A DNA stretch of 64,000 bases from Sphingomonas sp. GC_Shp_5 (GCF_026540855.1 NZ_JALNUP010000001.1:405623-469622); one strand, 5' to 3'; shown: positions 16,841-27,344, counted from the stretch's first letter. Made by a program: numbers and translations. The notes: generated from the letters alone by a model not told the origin.

Positions 16841-18394
16841 TCATGGACGGGTGGCGGTGACCGGCGCGCGTTCGTCGGGTTCGAGACCGCCGCCGAGCGA
16901 GCGATAGAGCTCGACCAGATTGCTCTCGCGGTTGAGCCGAGTGGTCACCAGCTGCTGCTGCGCCGAATAGGCCGTGCGCTGCGAATCGAGCGTGGTCAGG
17001 AACGACTCGACGCCGGCGCGGTAGCGGGCATCCGAGATGCGCAGCGCCGCGGTGGCGGCATCGACCCGCGCGGTCTGCGCAGCGATCTGTTCGTCGATCG
17101 TGCCGCGCTCGGCGAGCGCATCGGCGACCTCGCGGAACGCAGTCTGCACCGCGCGCTCATAGGTTGCGACGGCAGATTGCTGCTGCGCCTCGGCCACGCG
17201 GACGTTGCCGCGCAGACGGCCGCCGTCGAACAGCGGCAGCGAGATGGCGGGCGCGCCGGTGTAGGTGAAGCTGCCGCCGGCGAACAGGCCGCCGAGCGCG
17301 GTGCTGATCGTGCCCAGCGTCGCGGTGAGCGAGATGTTGGGGAACAGCGCCGCGCGCGCCGCACCGATATTGGCATTCTGCGCGATCAGCTGATGCTCGG
17401 CCTGGAGCACGTCCGGCCGGCTGAGCAGCACCGCGGATGCAATACCGGCAGGCAGCGCCTGGATGGCGCCGCCGTCGGTGCCGAGGCCCTGCGGCAGATT
17501 GTCGGGCGAGACCGGCGCGCCGACCAGCAGGTCGAGCGCATTCTTGTCCTGCGCCAGCCGGGTCCTGAGCACGGCGATGTCGTTGCGCGCCGCCTGATAG
17601 GTGGTCTCCGCCTGACGGGCCTCAAGTTCCGACGCCACGCCGATGCGGAATTGCGCGCGGGTCAGCTCGAGCGACTGCTCGAACGACTTGAGCGATTCCT
17701 GCGAGATGCGCAGCTGGTCCTGGTCCGACGCGAAGGTCAGCCAGGCGGTGGCGATCTCTGCGATCAGCGCGATGCGGGTGGAGCGCTGCGCTTCCTCGGT
17801 GGCAAAATACTGTTCGAGCGCGGCGCGGCTGAGGTTGCGGACGCGGCCGAACAGATCGACCTCATACGCCGAGAAGCCGACGTTGAGCGAATAGAACTCG
17901 TAATTGGACGAGGTCGACCCGACCGCGGACGCGGCGCCCGTGCCAGTCCCCGTGCCCGCGCCGCCCCCCGTACCGGTACCGGTGCCCGTACCAGTTCCGG
18001 TCCCGCCGGTCGCGGCGCCGGCCAGCGCCCCCGAGGCGCCCTGGACGTTGTTGGTATAGGTCGCCGACCCCGACAGCGTCGTCGAGGGCACCAGATCCGC
18101 GCGCTGGATACGATATTGCGCGCGGGCCTGGAGCACATTGGCCGCCGCGACGCGCAGGTCGCGGTTGTTGTCGAGCCCCAATGCGATGGTGGCGCGCAGG
18201 CGATCGTCGGTGAAGAACGAGCGCCAGCCGATCTTGGTGACGTCGGGCCCATCGGTGGCGGCGGCCGGATAGACGCCGCCCTGTGGCAGTGCCGCCGGTA
18301 CCTCACCCACCGGCCGCACATAGTGCGGCGCGAGATTGCACCCGGCGAGCGCGGTGGCTGCCAGCAGGGCGAGGACGCATTTGCTATTCATCAC
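16841..18394 (-). CDS. RND efflux outer-membrane lipoprotein, NodT/OprM family
   Basis: Outer-membrane channel (TolC-like) of the tripartite pump encoded upstream. The lipobox is LAATALAGC at about residues 11-19. The protein has the two-repeat OEP layout with LARAQFRIGVASELEARQAE and its mirror SDARYRAGVESFLTTLDSQR, and ISLPLFDGGRLRGNV near 385. Length 517 is somewhat long. The excess is a Gly/Thr dipeptide tract (about 128-151) between SATYTN and YSLNVGFSAYEVDLFG, the position of the first extracellular loop. It is third in the operon, 3 bases after the transporter gene. Confidence 0.93.
   Translation of the reverse strand: MMNSKCVLALLAATALAGCNLAPHYVRPVGEVPAALPQGGVYPAAATDGPDVTKIGWRSFFTDDRLRATIALGLDNNRDLRVAAANVLQARAQYRIQRADLVPSTTLSGSATYTNNVQGASGALAGAATGGTGTGTGTGTGTGGGAGTGTGTGAASAVGSTSSNYEFYSLNVGFSAYEVDLFGRVRNLSRAALEQYFATEEAQRSTRIALIAEIATAWLTFASDQDQLRISQESLKSFEQSLELTRAQFRIGVASELEARQAETTYQAARNDIAVLRTRLAQDKNALDLLVGAPVSPDNLPQGLGTDGGAIQALPAGIASAVLLSRPDVLQAEHQLIAQNANIGAARAALFPNISLTATLGTISTALGGLFAGGSFTYTGAPAISLPLFDGGRLRGNVRVAEAQQQSAVATYERAVQTAFREVADALAERGTIDEQIAAQTARVDAATAALRISDARYRAGVESFLTTLDSQRTAYSAQQQLVTTRLNRESNLVELYRSLGGGLEPDERAPVTATRP
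17938..18012. repeat. Six-base-period repeat inside the efflux channel gene
   Basis: Imperfect repetition of Gly-Thr codon pairs (GGT ACC / GGC ACG and variants on the - strand) encodes about 24 residues of GTGTGTG-type sequence within the outer-membrane channel gene. The period is six bases, so unit gain or loss keeps the frame. Confidence 0.75.
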
Positions 18395-18397
18395 AAC

Positions 18398-21300
18398 TCA
18401 GGCTCCCTGCGGCGCGGGGCTGGGCCCACGCTCGCCGTCATCATGGCGTCCATGATCATCATCATGCGGATGGTCTTCCGCCACTGGTTCGGCATTCTGA
18501 CCGGCGCCGAACAGCCGCAGCACGACGATGAAGAACATCGGCACGAAGAAGATCGCCAGCACCGTCGCCGAGAACATGCCGCCGACCACCGCGCGGCCGA
18601 TGGCGTTCTGGCCGCCGGCGCCCGCGCCGTTGGCGATCGCCAGCGGAAACACGCCGAAAATAAACGCCAGACTGGTCATCAGGATCGGGCGGAGCCGCAG
18701 CTTCGCGGCATCCACAGCGGCGTCGAAGGCGTTCAGGCCGTGGCGCATCCGCTCTTCCGCGAACTCCACGATCAGAATCGCGTTCTTCGCCGAAACACCG
18801 ATCGTGGTGATCAGACCCACCTGAAGGTAGATGTCGTTGTTGAGGCCAGTCAGCCGCGCCGCGAGCAGCGCACCAACGACACCCAGCGGCACCACCAGCA
18901 TCACCGAGATCGGCACCGACCAGCTTTCATACAGCGCCGCGAGGCACAGGAAGACGATCAGCAGCGACAGGCCGTAGAGCGCCGGTGCCTGGCCGCCCGA
19001 CAGCTGCTCTTCGTAGCTGAGGCCGGTCCAGTCGAGCCGCGTGCCGGGTGGCAATTTGGCCTGCATGTCTTCCATCGCCTTCAGCGCGGCGCCGGAGGCG
19101 ACGCCCGGCGCCGGCTGGCCGAGGATCTCCATCGACGGCTGCCCGTTGTAGCGGGTCAGCTGGGTCGGCCCCTGGTGCCAGGACATGGTGGAGAAGGCCG
19201 TGAACGGCGTCATCGTGCCGCTCGCGTTGCGGACATAGAGGTCGCCGACATCTTCCGGGGTCATGCGGAACGGAGCGTCTGCCTGAATGTAGACGCGCTT
19301 GACGCGGCCGCGATCGATGAAGTCGTTGACGTAGGAGCCGCCCCAGGCGGTCGCGATGGTGCTGTTGACCGTCGCCAGATCGAGGCCGAGCGCACGCGCC
19401 TTGTCCTGATCGACATCGACCCTGAGCTGCGGCGCGTCGTCAAGCGCGTTGGGGCGCACGCCGACCAGCAGCTTGTTCTGCGCCGCCATGCCGAGCAACT
19501 GGTTGCGCGCAGCAAGCAGCTTGTCGTGGCCGATGCCGCCCTCGTCGACGAGCTGGAGGTCGAAGCCGGTGGCGTTGCCCAGTTCCTGGACGGCCGGCGG
19601 GATGACCGCAAAGATCAGGCCATCCTTATATTGCGAGAACACGCCCATCGCGCGGCCGACGATCGCCTGCGCCTTGTTGGCGGCGCCGGGCCGGTCCTTC
19701 CACTCCTTCATCGGCATGAACGCGATGCCGCTGTTCTGGCCGGTGCCCGAGAAGCTGAAGCCGTTGACCGTGTAGACGCCCCGGATCGCGGCGCCCGCAT
19801 CCTTCAGGAAATGGTCGCGGACCAGATCCAGCCCCTTCTGGGTGCGCGCCGTGGTCGACCCTGCCGGCCCCTGAACCAGCGCGATCATCACGCCCTGGTC
19901 CTCATCGGGCAGGAAGCCGGTCGGCAGGCGCATGAACAGGAAGGTCATGCCGGCGACGATCAGCGCATAGATGATCAGCGAGCGGCCCCAGCGGCTGGCC
20001 GTGGAGCGGACGCCGCGCTCGTAGCGAGCACGCCCGCGATCGAACCGGTCGTTGAACCAGCGGAAGAAGCGCGCGAGCGGACCATGGCCTTCGTTCTTGT
20101 TCGGGTCATGCGGCTTGAGGATCGTCGCACACAACGCCGGGGTCAGGATCAACGCCACCGCGATCGACAGGATCATCGCCGAGACGATGGTGATGGAGAA
20201 CTGACGATAGATGACGCCGGTCGAGCCGCCGAAGAAGGCCATCGGCAGGAACACCGCCGACAGCACCAGCGCGATGCCGATCAGCGCGCCGGTGATCTCG
20301 TCCATCGACTTACGCGCCGCTTCCTTCGGCGTCAGATGCTCGGTGGTAATCAATCGCTCGACGTTCTCGACGACCACGATCGCGTCGTCGACCAGCAAGC
20401 CGATCGCCAACACCATGCCGAACAGGGTGAGCGTGTTGATCGAATAGCCGAACATCGCCAGCACCGCGAAGGTACCGGTCAACACCACCGGCACCGCGAT
20501 CGTCGGGATCAGCGTTGCGCGGAAGTTCTGGAGGAACAGGAACATGACGAGGAAGACGAGCACCACCGCCTCGACCAGCGTCTCGATCACCTGCTCGATC
20601 GAGAGGCGCACGAACGGCGACGTATCGTAGGGGAAGATGACCTTGACGTCGGGCGGGAACTGCTTGGCAAGCTCCGTCACCCGCTTCTTGACCGCGACCA
20701 CGGTGTTGAGCGCGTTGGCGCCCGGCGCGAGCTTCACGGCGATACCCGAGGCGGGCTTGCCGTTCCATTCGGCCGAGAAGCTGTAGTTCTCCGCGCCGAT
20801 GGCGACACGGGCGACATCGCCCAGGCGTACCACCGAACCGTCGGTGCCACTCTTCAGGCGAATTTGCGCGAACTGCTCGGGCGTGGTCAGCCGCGACGAG
20901 ACGGAGACCGTCGCGTTGAGCATCTGTTCCTTCGGCGCCGGCTGGGCGCCGATCTGGCCGGCGGAGACCTGCGCATTCTGCGCCGTGACCGCGTTGGTCA
21001 CGTCCTCCATCGTCAGCGCGAAGTTGTTCAGCTTGAGCGGGTCGACCCAAATGCGCATCGCATATTGCGAGCCGAAGATCTGCGTGTCGCCAACACCCGC
21101 GACCCGCGACAGCGGGTCGGAGATCTTGGAGGCGACGATGTCGGCGAGATCGTCCGCATCATGTTGCCCATTCTCGGAATACAGGCCGACGAACAACAGG
21201 ATGTTCTGCGTCGCCTTCGCAACGATGATGCCCTGGCGCTGGACTTCCTGCGGCAGCAGCGGCGTTGCCGCCTGCAGCTTGTTCTGAACCTGGACCTGGG

Positions 21301-21607
21301 CAATGTCAGGATTGGTACCCTGCTCGAAGGTCAGCGTGATCGTGACGGTGCCGGCCGACGACGAGGATGCCGAGAAGTAGCGAAGGTGATCGATCCCCTT
21401 CATCTGCTGCTCGATGATCTGCGTGGTCGTATTCTCCAGCGTCTGCGCGTCCGCACCCGGATAGGTCGCGGTGATCGACACCGCGGGCGGCGCGATCGCC
21501 GGGAACTGCGCGATCGGGAGCGTGCGCACCGCCAGGATACCGGCGATGACGACCATCACCGCCAGCACATAGGCGAAGATCGGGCGATCGATGAAATAGC
21601 GTGACAT
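18398..21607 (-). CDS. RND multidrug efflux transporter, AcrB/MexB (HAE1) family
   Basis: Proton-driven inner-membrane pump. The 1069-residue protein begins with the family's [20 protein letters not shown], then [20 protein letters not shown]. The first transmembrane bundle includes [20 protein letters not shown], which carries the two Asp residues of the proton relay. The second half has GEVDVD-like periplasmic repeats and [19 protein letters not shown]. The C-terminal tail is His/Asp-rich ([18 protein letters not shown]). It follows the adaptor gene by 6 bases and precedes the channel gene by 3. Drug, bile-salt or solvent export is known for the family; the substrate here is unknown. Confidence 0.97.
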   Translation of the reverse strand: MSRYFIDRPIFAYVLAVMVVIAGILAVRTLPIAQFPAIAPPAVSITATYPGADAQTLENTTTQIIEQQMKGIDHLRYFSASSSSAGTVTITLTFEQGTNPDIAQVQVQNKLQAATPLLPQEVQRQGIIVAKATQNILLFVGLYSENGQHDADDLADIVASKISDPLSRVAGVGDTQIFGSQYAMRIWVDPLKLNNFALTMEDVTNAVTAQNAQVSAGQIGAQPAPKEQMLNATVSVSSRLTTPEQFAQIRLKSGTDGSVVRLGDVARVAIGAENYSFSAEWNGKPASGIAVKLAPGANALNTVVAVKKRVTELAKQFPPDVKVIFPYDTSPFVRLSIEQVIETLVEAVVLVFLVMFLFLQNFRATLIPTIAVPVVLTGTFAVLAMFGYSINTLTLFGMVLAIGLLVDDAIVVVENVERLITTEHLTPKEAARKSMDEITGALIGIALVLSAVFLPMAFFGGSTGVIYRQFSITIVSAMILSIAVALILTPALCATILKPHDPNKNEGHGPLARFFRWFNDRFDRGRARYERGVRSTASRWGRSLIIYALIVAGMTFLFMRLPTGFLPDEDQGVMIALVQGPAGSTTARTQKGLDLVRDHFLKDAGAAIRGVYTVNGFSFSGTGQNSGIAFMPMKEWKDRPGAANKAQAIVGRAMGVFSQYKDGLIFAVIPPAVQELGNATGFDLQLVDEGGIGHDKLLAARNQLLGMAAQNKLLVGVRPNALDDAPQLRVDVDQDKARALGLDLATVNSTIATAWGGSYVNDFIDRGRVKRVYIQADAPFRMTPEDVGDLYVRNASGTMTPFTAFSTMSWHQGPTQLTRYNGQPSMEILGQPAPGVASGAALKAMEDMQAKLPPGTRLDWTGLSYEEQLSGGQAPALYGLSLLIVFLCLAALYESWSVPISVMLVVPLGVVGALLAARLTGLNNDIYLQVGLITTIGVSAKNAILIVEFAEERMRHGLNAFDAAVDAAKLRLRPILMTSLAFIFGVFPLAIANGAGAGGQNAIGRAVVGGMFSATVLAIFFVPMFFIVVLRLFGAGQNAEPVAEDHPHDDDHGRHDDGERGPSPAPQGA

Positions 21608-21613
21608 GGCTGG

Positions 21614-22816
21614 TTACTTCGCCTTTGCCGGATTCTGGGCCTGCGCCGGCCCCTGCTGCGGCGGGGTGCCAGCAGGCGTGGCATTGGGGTTCCAGGGCTG
21701 GCCCTTCACGGGCGTACCCGGACGCAGCATCATGGCGCCTTCGACAATGACCTTGTCACCGGGCTTGATGCCGCCGGTGACGAGCCAGTTGTCGCCGATC
21801 GTGCGCGTCGTCTGCAGCGTGCGCGACTCGATCTTGTCGCCGGCGCCGATCACCAGCACCGTGGCCAGGCCCTTTTCATCGCGGCTGGTGGCGCGCTGCG
21901 GCACCAGCATCGCCTTGGCCTGGGTGCCCTCGACCAGCGCGGCGCGGACGAACATGCCCGGCAGCAGCAGGCCGTTGGGGTTGGGGAACAGCGCGCGGAT
22001 CACCTGCGACCCCGTGGTGGGATCGACGGTGACGTCGGCGAAGCGCAAGGTGCCCTGCGGGCCGTATTCGGTGCCGTCCTCAAGCTTCAGCTTGACGTGG
22101 GCGTTGCCGTCACGCGTCAGCTGGCCGCTGAGGATCTGCTGGCGCAGCTTGAGCAGATCGGCGCTCGATTCGGTGATGTCGACATAGATCGGGTCGAGTC
22201 GCTGGATCGTTGCCAGCGGCGCGGTCTGCGACGCGGAGACGAGCGCGCCGGTGGTGAACGCCGAGCGGCCGATCCGGCCGGTGATCGGCGCGCGAATGGT
22301 GGTGCGGTCGAGATCGATCTGCGCGGTGCGCAGCGCGGCCTGCTGGGCGGCGACATCCGCCTGCGCCTGCGCCGCGCTGGTCTGCGCATTTTCAAACTCC
22401 TGGCGCGCGATCGCGTTGATCTTGACCAGCTCGCCATAACGACGCGCCAGCGCGGCGCTCGAGGCGATGCTCGAGCGGGCGCGGGTGAGCGCGGCACGGG
22501 CGCTGGCGACCTGCGCCTGATAGGGCGCCGAGTCGATCCGGTAGAGCGGCTGGCCCTGGTGAACCATGTCGCCCTCGACGAACAGGCGCTGGAGCACCAG
22601 GCCGTTGACCTGCGGGCGGACCTCGGAGGTCTCGAACGCGGTGGTGCGGCCGGGCAATTCGGTGGTCAGCGTCACCGGTTGCTCGCTCACCGTGACATAG
22701 CTCACGGTCGGCGGCCCCTGGGGAGCCTGCTGTTGCTGGTTGCCGCCACCGCAAGCCGCCAAGGCGAGCAAGGCGCTAGATGCCAACACACAGCCCATCA
22801 GCCGCTTGGAGAACAT
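21614..22816 (-). CDS. RND efflux periplasmic adaptor (membrane fusion) lipoprotein
   Basis: AcrA/MexA-type protein joining pump and channel. The signal MFSKRLMGCVLASSALLALA ends in a lipobox ALAAC followed by GGG, so it is inner-membrane anchored by lipid. The lipoyl/hairpin region shows VRPQVNGLVLQRLFVEGDMV and IRAPITGRIGRSAFTTGALV, followed by a beta-barrel and a membrane-proximal domain (GDKVIVEGAMMLRPG). I place the start at ATG 22816 (400 residues). An in-frame GTG at 22858 would put 14 residues before the signal peptide, which is unlikely. Confidence 0.93.
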   Translation of the reverse strand: MFSKRLMGCVLASSALLALAACGGGNQQQQAPQGPPTVSYVTVSEQPVTLTTELPGRTTAFETSEVRPQVNGLVLQRLFVEGDMVHQGQPLYRIDSAPYQAQVASARAALTRARSSIASSAALARRYGELVKINAIARQEFENAQTSAAQAQADVAAQQAALRTAQIDLDRTTIRAPITGRIGRSAFTTGALVSASQTAPLATIQRLDPIYVDITESSADLLKLRQQILSGQLTRDGNAHVKLKLEDGTEYGPQGTLRFADVTVDPTTGSQVIRALFPNPNGLLLPGMFVRAALVEGTQAKAMLVPQRATSRDEKGLATVLVIGAGDKIESRTLQTTRTIGDNWLVTGGIKPGDKVIVEGAMMLRPGTPVKGQPWNPNATPAGTPPQQGPAQAQNPAKAK

Positions 22817-22863
22817 AGATTTTCCCGCTTGTAAAAAGGGTAGAGAGCGATCACTCACGAAAC

Positions 22864-22881
22864 CGGTCGTTAGCTCGACCG
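22864..22881. promoter_or_regulatory. Putative TetR operator between the regulator and efflux operon
   Basis: Inverted repeat CGGTCG-N6-CGACCG, with partly matching flanks, lies midway in the 102-base divergent gap between the adaptor start and the TetR gene. Size and position fit a TetR-family operator controlling both directions; binding is inferred. Confidence 0.5.
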
Positions 22882-22918
22882 TTCTAAGGCGTCAACAAGG
22901 CTGAGGAAGGTTTGCACA

Positions 22919-23569
22919 GTGCGCGTGGACGAAGGATGTTTGCCGACCCGCGCCGATCTGCGCCGTCACAACATCAAGGAAGTGGCGCGGCGGCTGTTCA
23001 TCGAGCATGGCTTCCACGCCACCGGCATCGCCCTGATCGCCAAGGCCTCGGGCGTCGCCGTCCAGCAGCTCTATCGCGATTTCCCGGCCAAGGAGGACAT
23101 CATCGCCGCGATTGTCGAGGCGGATTGCGAGCGGTTCGCCGATCTCGCGACGCTTGATGCCGCGCTGGCAGCGGAGGATCGCAAGGGCGTGCGCGACTGG
23201 CTTGCCTCCACCACCTGCCGCAAGGACAAGGAAGGCGATCGCCTGTTCCTCGAGATCGCCGCCGAAGCCTCGCGCAACAGCCGGATCGCGGCGATCCTCG
23301 CCTGCGTGCGTCAGACGATGTTCGACAACATCAGCCGCGCGTTCGCGGGCATGACCGGCAGCAGCGTCGTCACCGACGAGCATCGGCTGCTCGCCGAATC
23401 GTTCATGATCGTCTCGATCGGATCGATCTACACCCGCACCATGCACAGCGGCTTCGTCGAGCCGGCGAGCCGCAACCTGCTGTCCTGCCTGATCGACAAT
23501 GCGCCTGGCGTCAAAGGCCAGGAGGGCTTCTGCTCGGCCAGGGTGGACGAGATCACGCGACCAGCCTGA
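22919..23569 (+). CDS. TetR-family transcriptional regulator of the efflux operon
   Basis: The N-terminal helix-turn-helix domain is at about residues 13-60 (NIKEVARRLFIEHGFHATGIALIAKASGVAVQQLYRDFP in two helices plus turn). A helical ligand-binding domain follows, with LFLEIAAEASRNSRIA near 100. Length 216. The start is GTG at 22919; a second GTG at 22925 is possible. Divergent placement beside the RND operon makes it the likely local repressor, released by pump substrates. The 3' end overlaps the convergent hybrid kinase gene by 17 bases. Confidence 0.92.
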   Translation: MRVDEGCLPTRADLRRHNIKEVARRLFIEHGFHATGIALIAKASGVAVQQLYRDFPAKEDIIAAIVEADCERFADLATLDAALAAEDRKGVRDWLASTTCRKDKEGDRLFLEIAAEASRNSRIAAILACVRQTMFDNISRAFAGMTGSSVVTDEHRLLAESFMIVSIGSIYTRTMHSGFVEPASRNLLSCLIDNAPGVKGQEGFCSARVDEITRPA

Positions 23570-26500
23570 TCGCCGCCACCGATTGCCCGATCTGCTCGGC
23601 GCGGGTGGTGCCAGGCCAGGCCGAGAGCCCCTCTTCGAGCAGCCGTGCGGCATCGCCCAGCGCCGCCTCGCCGAACATCTGGGCGGTGCCGGCGAGCTTG
23701 TGCAGGCAATCGGCGACATCGGCGAGTTCCGCGTCGGCGAAGGTGCCGCGGCGCACCAATTCGTCGCACTTGGCGAGCGCCTCTTCCTTGCGCAGCCGGT
23801 AGCGGTCCTGGAGCTTGGGGCTGAAGCGCGACGCCGGGGCCGCGGCCCGCGGCGGGGCGGCCGTCACCGAGGGAGCGCCGCACCATCGCTCCAGCGTCGC
23901 GCGGAGCCCGTCGATCGTGAACGGCTTGGCGAGATGGCTCTGCATGCCTGCGTCGAGGCAGGCGGCGACATCGTCGGCATAGGCGTTGGCGCTCAGCGCG
24001 ACGATCGGCAGCGCCGCGGCGGCGAACCCATCGCCGCGGATCTGCCGCGCCGCCTCTAGCCCGTCGACGTCGGGCATCTGCATGTCCATCAGGACGATGC
24101 CATAAGGATCGCCGGCGACACCCGCGGCATGGACCATCGCCACCGCCTGGCGCCCGTCGACCGCGAGATCGGACCGATAGCCCAGCCGATCGAGCATCGC
24201 CTTGATCAGCAGCTGGTTCACGTCGTGATCCTCGGCGACGAGGATGCGCCGGCTGTGGCACGGCCGCTCGCCGGCGCCGGCCGGGGCTTCATCGGCGGGG
24301 CTGGCGTGTGTCGCGGCTGCGCGGTGGGCGAGCAGCGGCAGGCTGAGGAAGAAGCTGGTGCCAACGCCGGCTTCGCTGGTCAGGCGCAGCTCGCCGCCCA
24401 TCAGGCTCGCCAGCTGGCTGCTGATCGCAAGGCCAAGCCCGGTGCCGCCATATTTGGCCGCGGTCATCCGCTCCGCCTGGACGAACTCCTGGAAGATCGC
24501 CGCCTGGCGATCGGGGGCGATGCCGATCCCGGTGTCCGCCACCTCGATCAGCACGCCCTCACCCTGCCGCGCCGCGCTGAGCGTGATCGAGCCATGGTCG
24601 GTGAACTTGGTGGCGTTGCCGAGCAGGTTGAGCACGATCTGGCGCAGGCGCAGCCCGTCTCCCACCACCATCGGCGGCAGGTCGTCGGCAAGGTGGCAGT
24701 GCAAGGCCAGCCCCTTGCGCTGCGCGGCCGGCGCGACGAGCTTCATGCAGGCTCTGAGCGCATGGAGCATGTCGAACGGCTCGGCAGCCATCTTCATCTG
24801 CCCGGCCTCGACCTTGGACAGATCGAGGATGTCGTTGAGCAGCCGCATCATCGCCTTGCCCGAATCGGCGATCAACTCGGTCTGCCGGCGCTGCTCGGGA
24901 TTGAGATCGCCGGCGAGGAGCAGATCGGTGAAGCCGACCACGCCGTTCATCGGCGTGCGGATCTCGTGGCTCATGTTGGCGAGGAAGCTCGATTTCGCCC
25001 GCGCCGCTGCCTCGGCCGCGGCGCGCGCCTCGTGCAGCGCCAGCTCGGCAGCGACCTGGCGGCTGGCGTCGCGGCTGACCGAGATGATCCGCGTCTCGCC
25101 CTCATAAGGCGTGACCCGCGACGCCACCTCGATCCAGCGGATGTCGCCATCGGCATGCTTCATCCGTACCCGCACCGTCGCGACCGCGCCGACGCCCGCG
25201 GAGAGCACCGCCCGGCCATGCTCCCGGAACGCCTCGTGATCCTCGGCGATGACGATGTGGGATGGCTTATGGCCGAGCAGCGCCGCCGGTTCGTAGCCGA
25301 GGATGGTGCGCGACGCCGGCGACATGAAGATGCAACCGCCATCGACATGGTTGAGCGAGATCATGTCGCTCGCTTCCTCGGTGATAAGCCGGAAGCGCTC
25401 TTCCTCCTGGCGCAGCAGCGCCTCGGCCTCGGCCTGCTCGGTGATGTCTTGGACGATGCCGAACAGGCCCCTGATCTGGCCGTGCGGATCGACATCAACT
25501 TCGCCGCGGACGAGGATATGAGCCCTGGCGCCATCGGGGCGGATGATCCGCGCCTTGAAGCCATAGCCCTCGCGCGTGGCATAGGCCTGCTCGACGAGCG
25601 TTTTCACCCGGTCGCGGTCGTCGGGATGATAGAGCAGCAGCGCGTCATCGAACGACGGCGGCGTTCCCGGTTCGAGGCCGTGGATGCGATAGACCTCGTC
25701 GGACCAGAAATGCTGCCCGGCGAGCGAATCGACACGCCAATGGCCGAGGCGCGCGACGCTCTCCGCCATGGTCAGCATGCGGTTGCTGTCGCGCAGGTCG
25801 TGGCTGCGGGCCTTCAGCGCGAGTTCGGCCTCGCGGGCGTCGGTGACGTCCTGGAACACGCCGAACAGCGCCACCACCTGTCTGTCCGCCGCCATTTCAG
25901 GGCGGCCCCGCGCGATGACGTGGCGCATCGTCCCGTCCGGACGGATCAGCCGGGCGCGGAACTCATAAGGCTGGCCGTTGGTGAGCGCCGCGGTGAATAC
26001 TTGCGAGACGGCGGCGCGATCATCCTCGTGATAGGCGGCGAGCGCGGTATCGACCGGTGGACGGAAGCCGTGGGGCCGGCCATGGATGTCGCACACCGTA
26101 TCGGACCAGAAGGCGGTCTGGTCCGCCAGATCGACCCGCCAGTGGCCGACCCCGCTCATCTCCTCGGCCATCAGCAGCATGCGGTTCGCTTCGGCCAGAT
26201 TGGCGCCTGCCTGCCGCAACGCGCTCTCGGCACGGCGTCGCTCGGTGACGTCGGTGAGGCCGCCGAGCACGTGGACGGCACCATCGTCGCGCGCGGTTTC
26301 GATGCGCGCGGTGGCGATGACATCAAGCACGGTGCCGCCCCGCGTCACGCAGCGATATTCGCGCAGGCCGATCATACGATCGCGCACCAAGGCGGGCCAA
26401 TCCTCGGTGACGAACCGGTGCGCCGCATCGCCGGTGAGGAAGTCCGCGAACCGCCGACCGATCACCTCGCCATGCCGATAATCCATCAACGCCAGCCAGG

Positions 26501-27344
26501 CGTCGCTGACCTGATCGATCCGGCCCTCGCCATCCAGCGAATGGAGCGGCAGCGGCGTGCCGCGATACAGCGAGCGGAACCGCTCCTCGCTGCGGCGGAG
26601 GGCATCTGCCTCGCGCGCGGCCAGGACCGAGAAACGCCGGTCGAACATCGCGGCGACGAGCGCGAAAAACAGGATCAGCGCGGTCGCCGCGAACACGCTG
26701 AACGCCAGGCCCGTCGGCCCGACCCCGCTGCCGGCCGTGGTTCCATGGTGATGAACGGCATAGGTCGCCGCCTGCATGCCGGCGAAGTGCATGCCGGAGA
26801 TTGCGACGCCCATCACCACCGCGGCAAGGCCGCGCTGCGCCACGCTGTTGTTGCGCCCCGCGAGCCACAGCGCCACGGTCGCGGCACCGATCGCGATCAG
26901 GATCGAGATCGCCACCCACAGGCGATCGAAGCTCAGCACGGCGGCCATCCGCATCGCCGCCATGCCCATGTAATGCATGGCCGCGACGCCGAGGCCCATG
27001 ATGATCCCGGCGACCGCCAGCCTGGCGCCGACCGGATGGGGCCGGTCGACCAGCAGGAACCCTGCCCCGGTCATCAGGATCGCGACACCCAGCGACGCAA
27101 TCGTGAGCCCGACGTCATAGCTGACCGCCAGACCGGGCACGCTGTGCGCCAGCATTGCCACGAAGTGCATCGTCCAGATGCCGCCGCCCATTGCCACCGC
27201 GGCAGCCGCCAGCCAGGATCGCCGCAGCCGGCCGCTCGAGGCACGGAGCCGTGCACCGAGATCCAGCGCGGTGTAGGAAGCGAAGATGGCGATCATCACC
27301 GACATGGCCACGAGCATGAAGTTGTTGGCGCCGGAATGCGTCAT
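23553..27344 (-). CDS. MHYT-domain, multi-PAS hybrid sensor histidine kinase with REC and HPt
   Basis: A 1263-residue phosphorelay protein. Residues 1-250 form a seven-helix MHYT sensor with three Met/His signatures (MHFVAM, MHYMGM, MHFAGM), proposed in the family to bind copper and sense O2, CO or NO. Four PAS/PAC modules follow (about 260-770; repeated GHWRVD and FWSDxVYxIHG). Then come HisKA with SHEIRTPMNGVVGF near 810, HATPase (GLRLRQIVLNLLGNATKF, GTGLGLAIS), a receiver with IVLMDMQMPDVDG near 1090, and a C-terminal HPt with LHKLAGTAQMFGEAAL. The start at 27344 has an upstream AGGGGA. Output partner is not in the window. Confidence 0.93.
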   Translation of the reverse strand: MTHSGANNFMLVAMSVMIAIFASYTALDLGARLRASSGRLRRSWLAAAAVAMGGGIWTMHFVAMLAHSVPGLAVSYDVGLTIASLGVAILMTGAGFLLVDRPHPVGARLAVAGIIMGLGVAAMHYMGMAAMRMAAVLSFDRLWVAISILIAIGAATVALWLAGRNNSVAQRGLAAVVMGVAISGMHFAGMQAATYAVHHHGTTAGSGVGPTGLAFSVFAATALILFFALVAAMFDRRFSVLAAREADALRRSEERFRSLYRGTPLPLHSLDGEGRIDQVSDAWLALMDYRHGEVIGRRFADFLTGDAAHRFVTEDWPALVRDRMIGLREYRCVTRGGTVLDVIATARIETARDDGAVHVLGGLTDVTERRRAESALRQAGANLAEANRMLLMAEEMSGVGHWRVDLADQTAFWSDTVCDIHGRPHGFRPPVDTALAAYHEDDRAAVSQVFTAALTNGQPYEFRARLIRPDGTMRHVIARGRPEMAADRQVVALFGVFQDVTDAREAELALKARSHDLRDSNRMLTMAESVARLGHWRVDSLAGQHFWSDEVYRIHGLEPGTPPSFDDALLLYHPDDRDRVKTLVEQAYATREGYGFKARIIRPDGARAHILVRGEVDVDPHGQIRGLFGIVQDITEQAEAEALLRQEEERFRLITEEASDMISLNHVDGGCIFMSPASRTILGYEPAALLGHKPSHIVIAEDHEAFREHGRAVLSAGVGAVATVRVRMKHADGDIRWIEVASRVTPYEGETRIISVSRDASRQVAAELALHEARAAAEAAARAKSSFLANMSHEIRTPMNGVVGFTDLLLAGDLNPEQRRQTELIADSGKAMMRLLNDILDLSKVEAGQMKMAAEPFDMLHALRACMKLVAPAAQRKGLALHCHLADDLPPMVVGDGLRLRQIVLNLLGNATKFTDHGSITLSAARQGEGVLIEVADTGIGIAPDRQAAIFQEFVQAERMTAAKYGGTGLGLAISSQLASLMGGELRLTSEAGVGTSFFLSLPLLAHRAAATHASPADEAPAGAGERPCHSRRILVAEDHDVNQLLIKAMLDRLGYRSDLAVDGRQAVAMVHAAGVAGDPYGIVLMDMQMPDVDGLEAARQIRGDGFAAAALPIVALSANAYADDVAACLDAGMQSHLAKPFTIDGLRATLERWCGAPSVTAAPPRAAAPASRFSPKLQDRYRLRKEEALAKCDELVRRGTFADAELADVADCLHKLAGTAQMFGEAALGDAARLLEEGLSAWPGTTRAEQIGQSVAAIRLVA

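Noticed and set aside
16736..21604. A 1622-residue open frame on the + strand across the efflux operon
   Set aside because: It is antisense to the outer-membrane channel and RND pump genes, is Arg/Asp/Gln-rich without any domain, and exists because high GC content removes stop codons.
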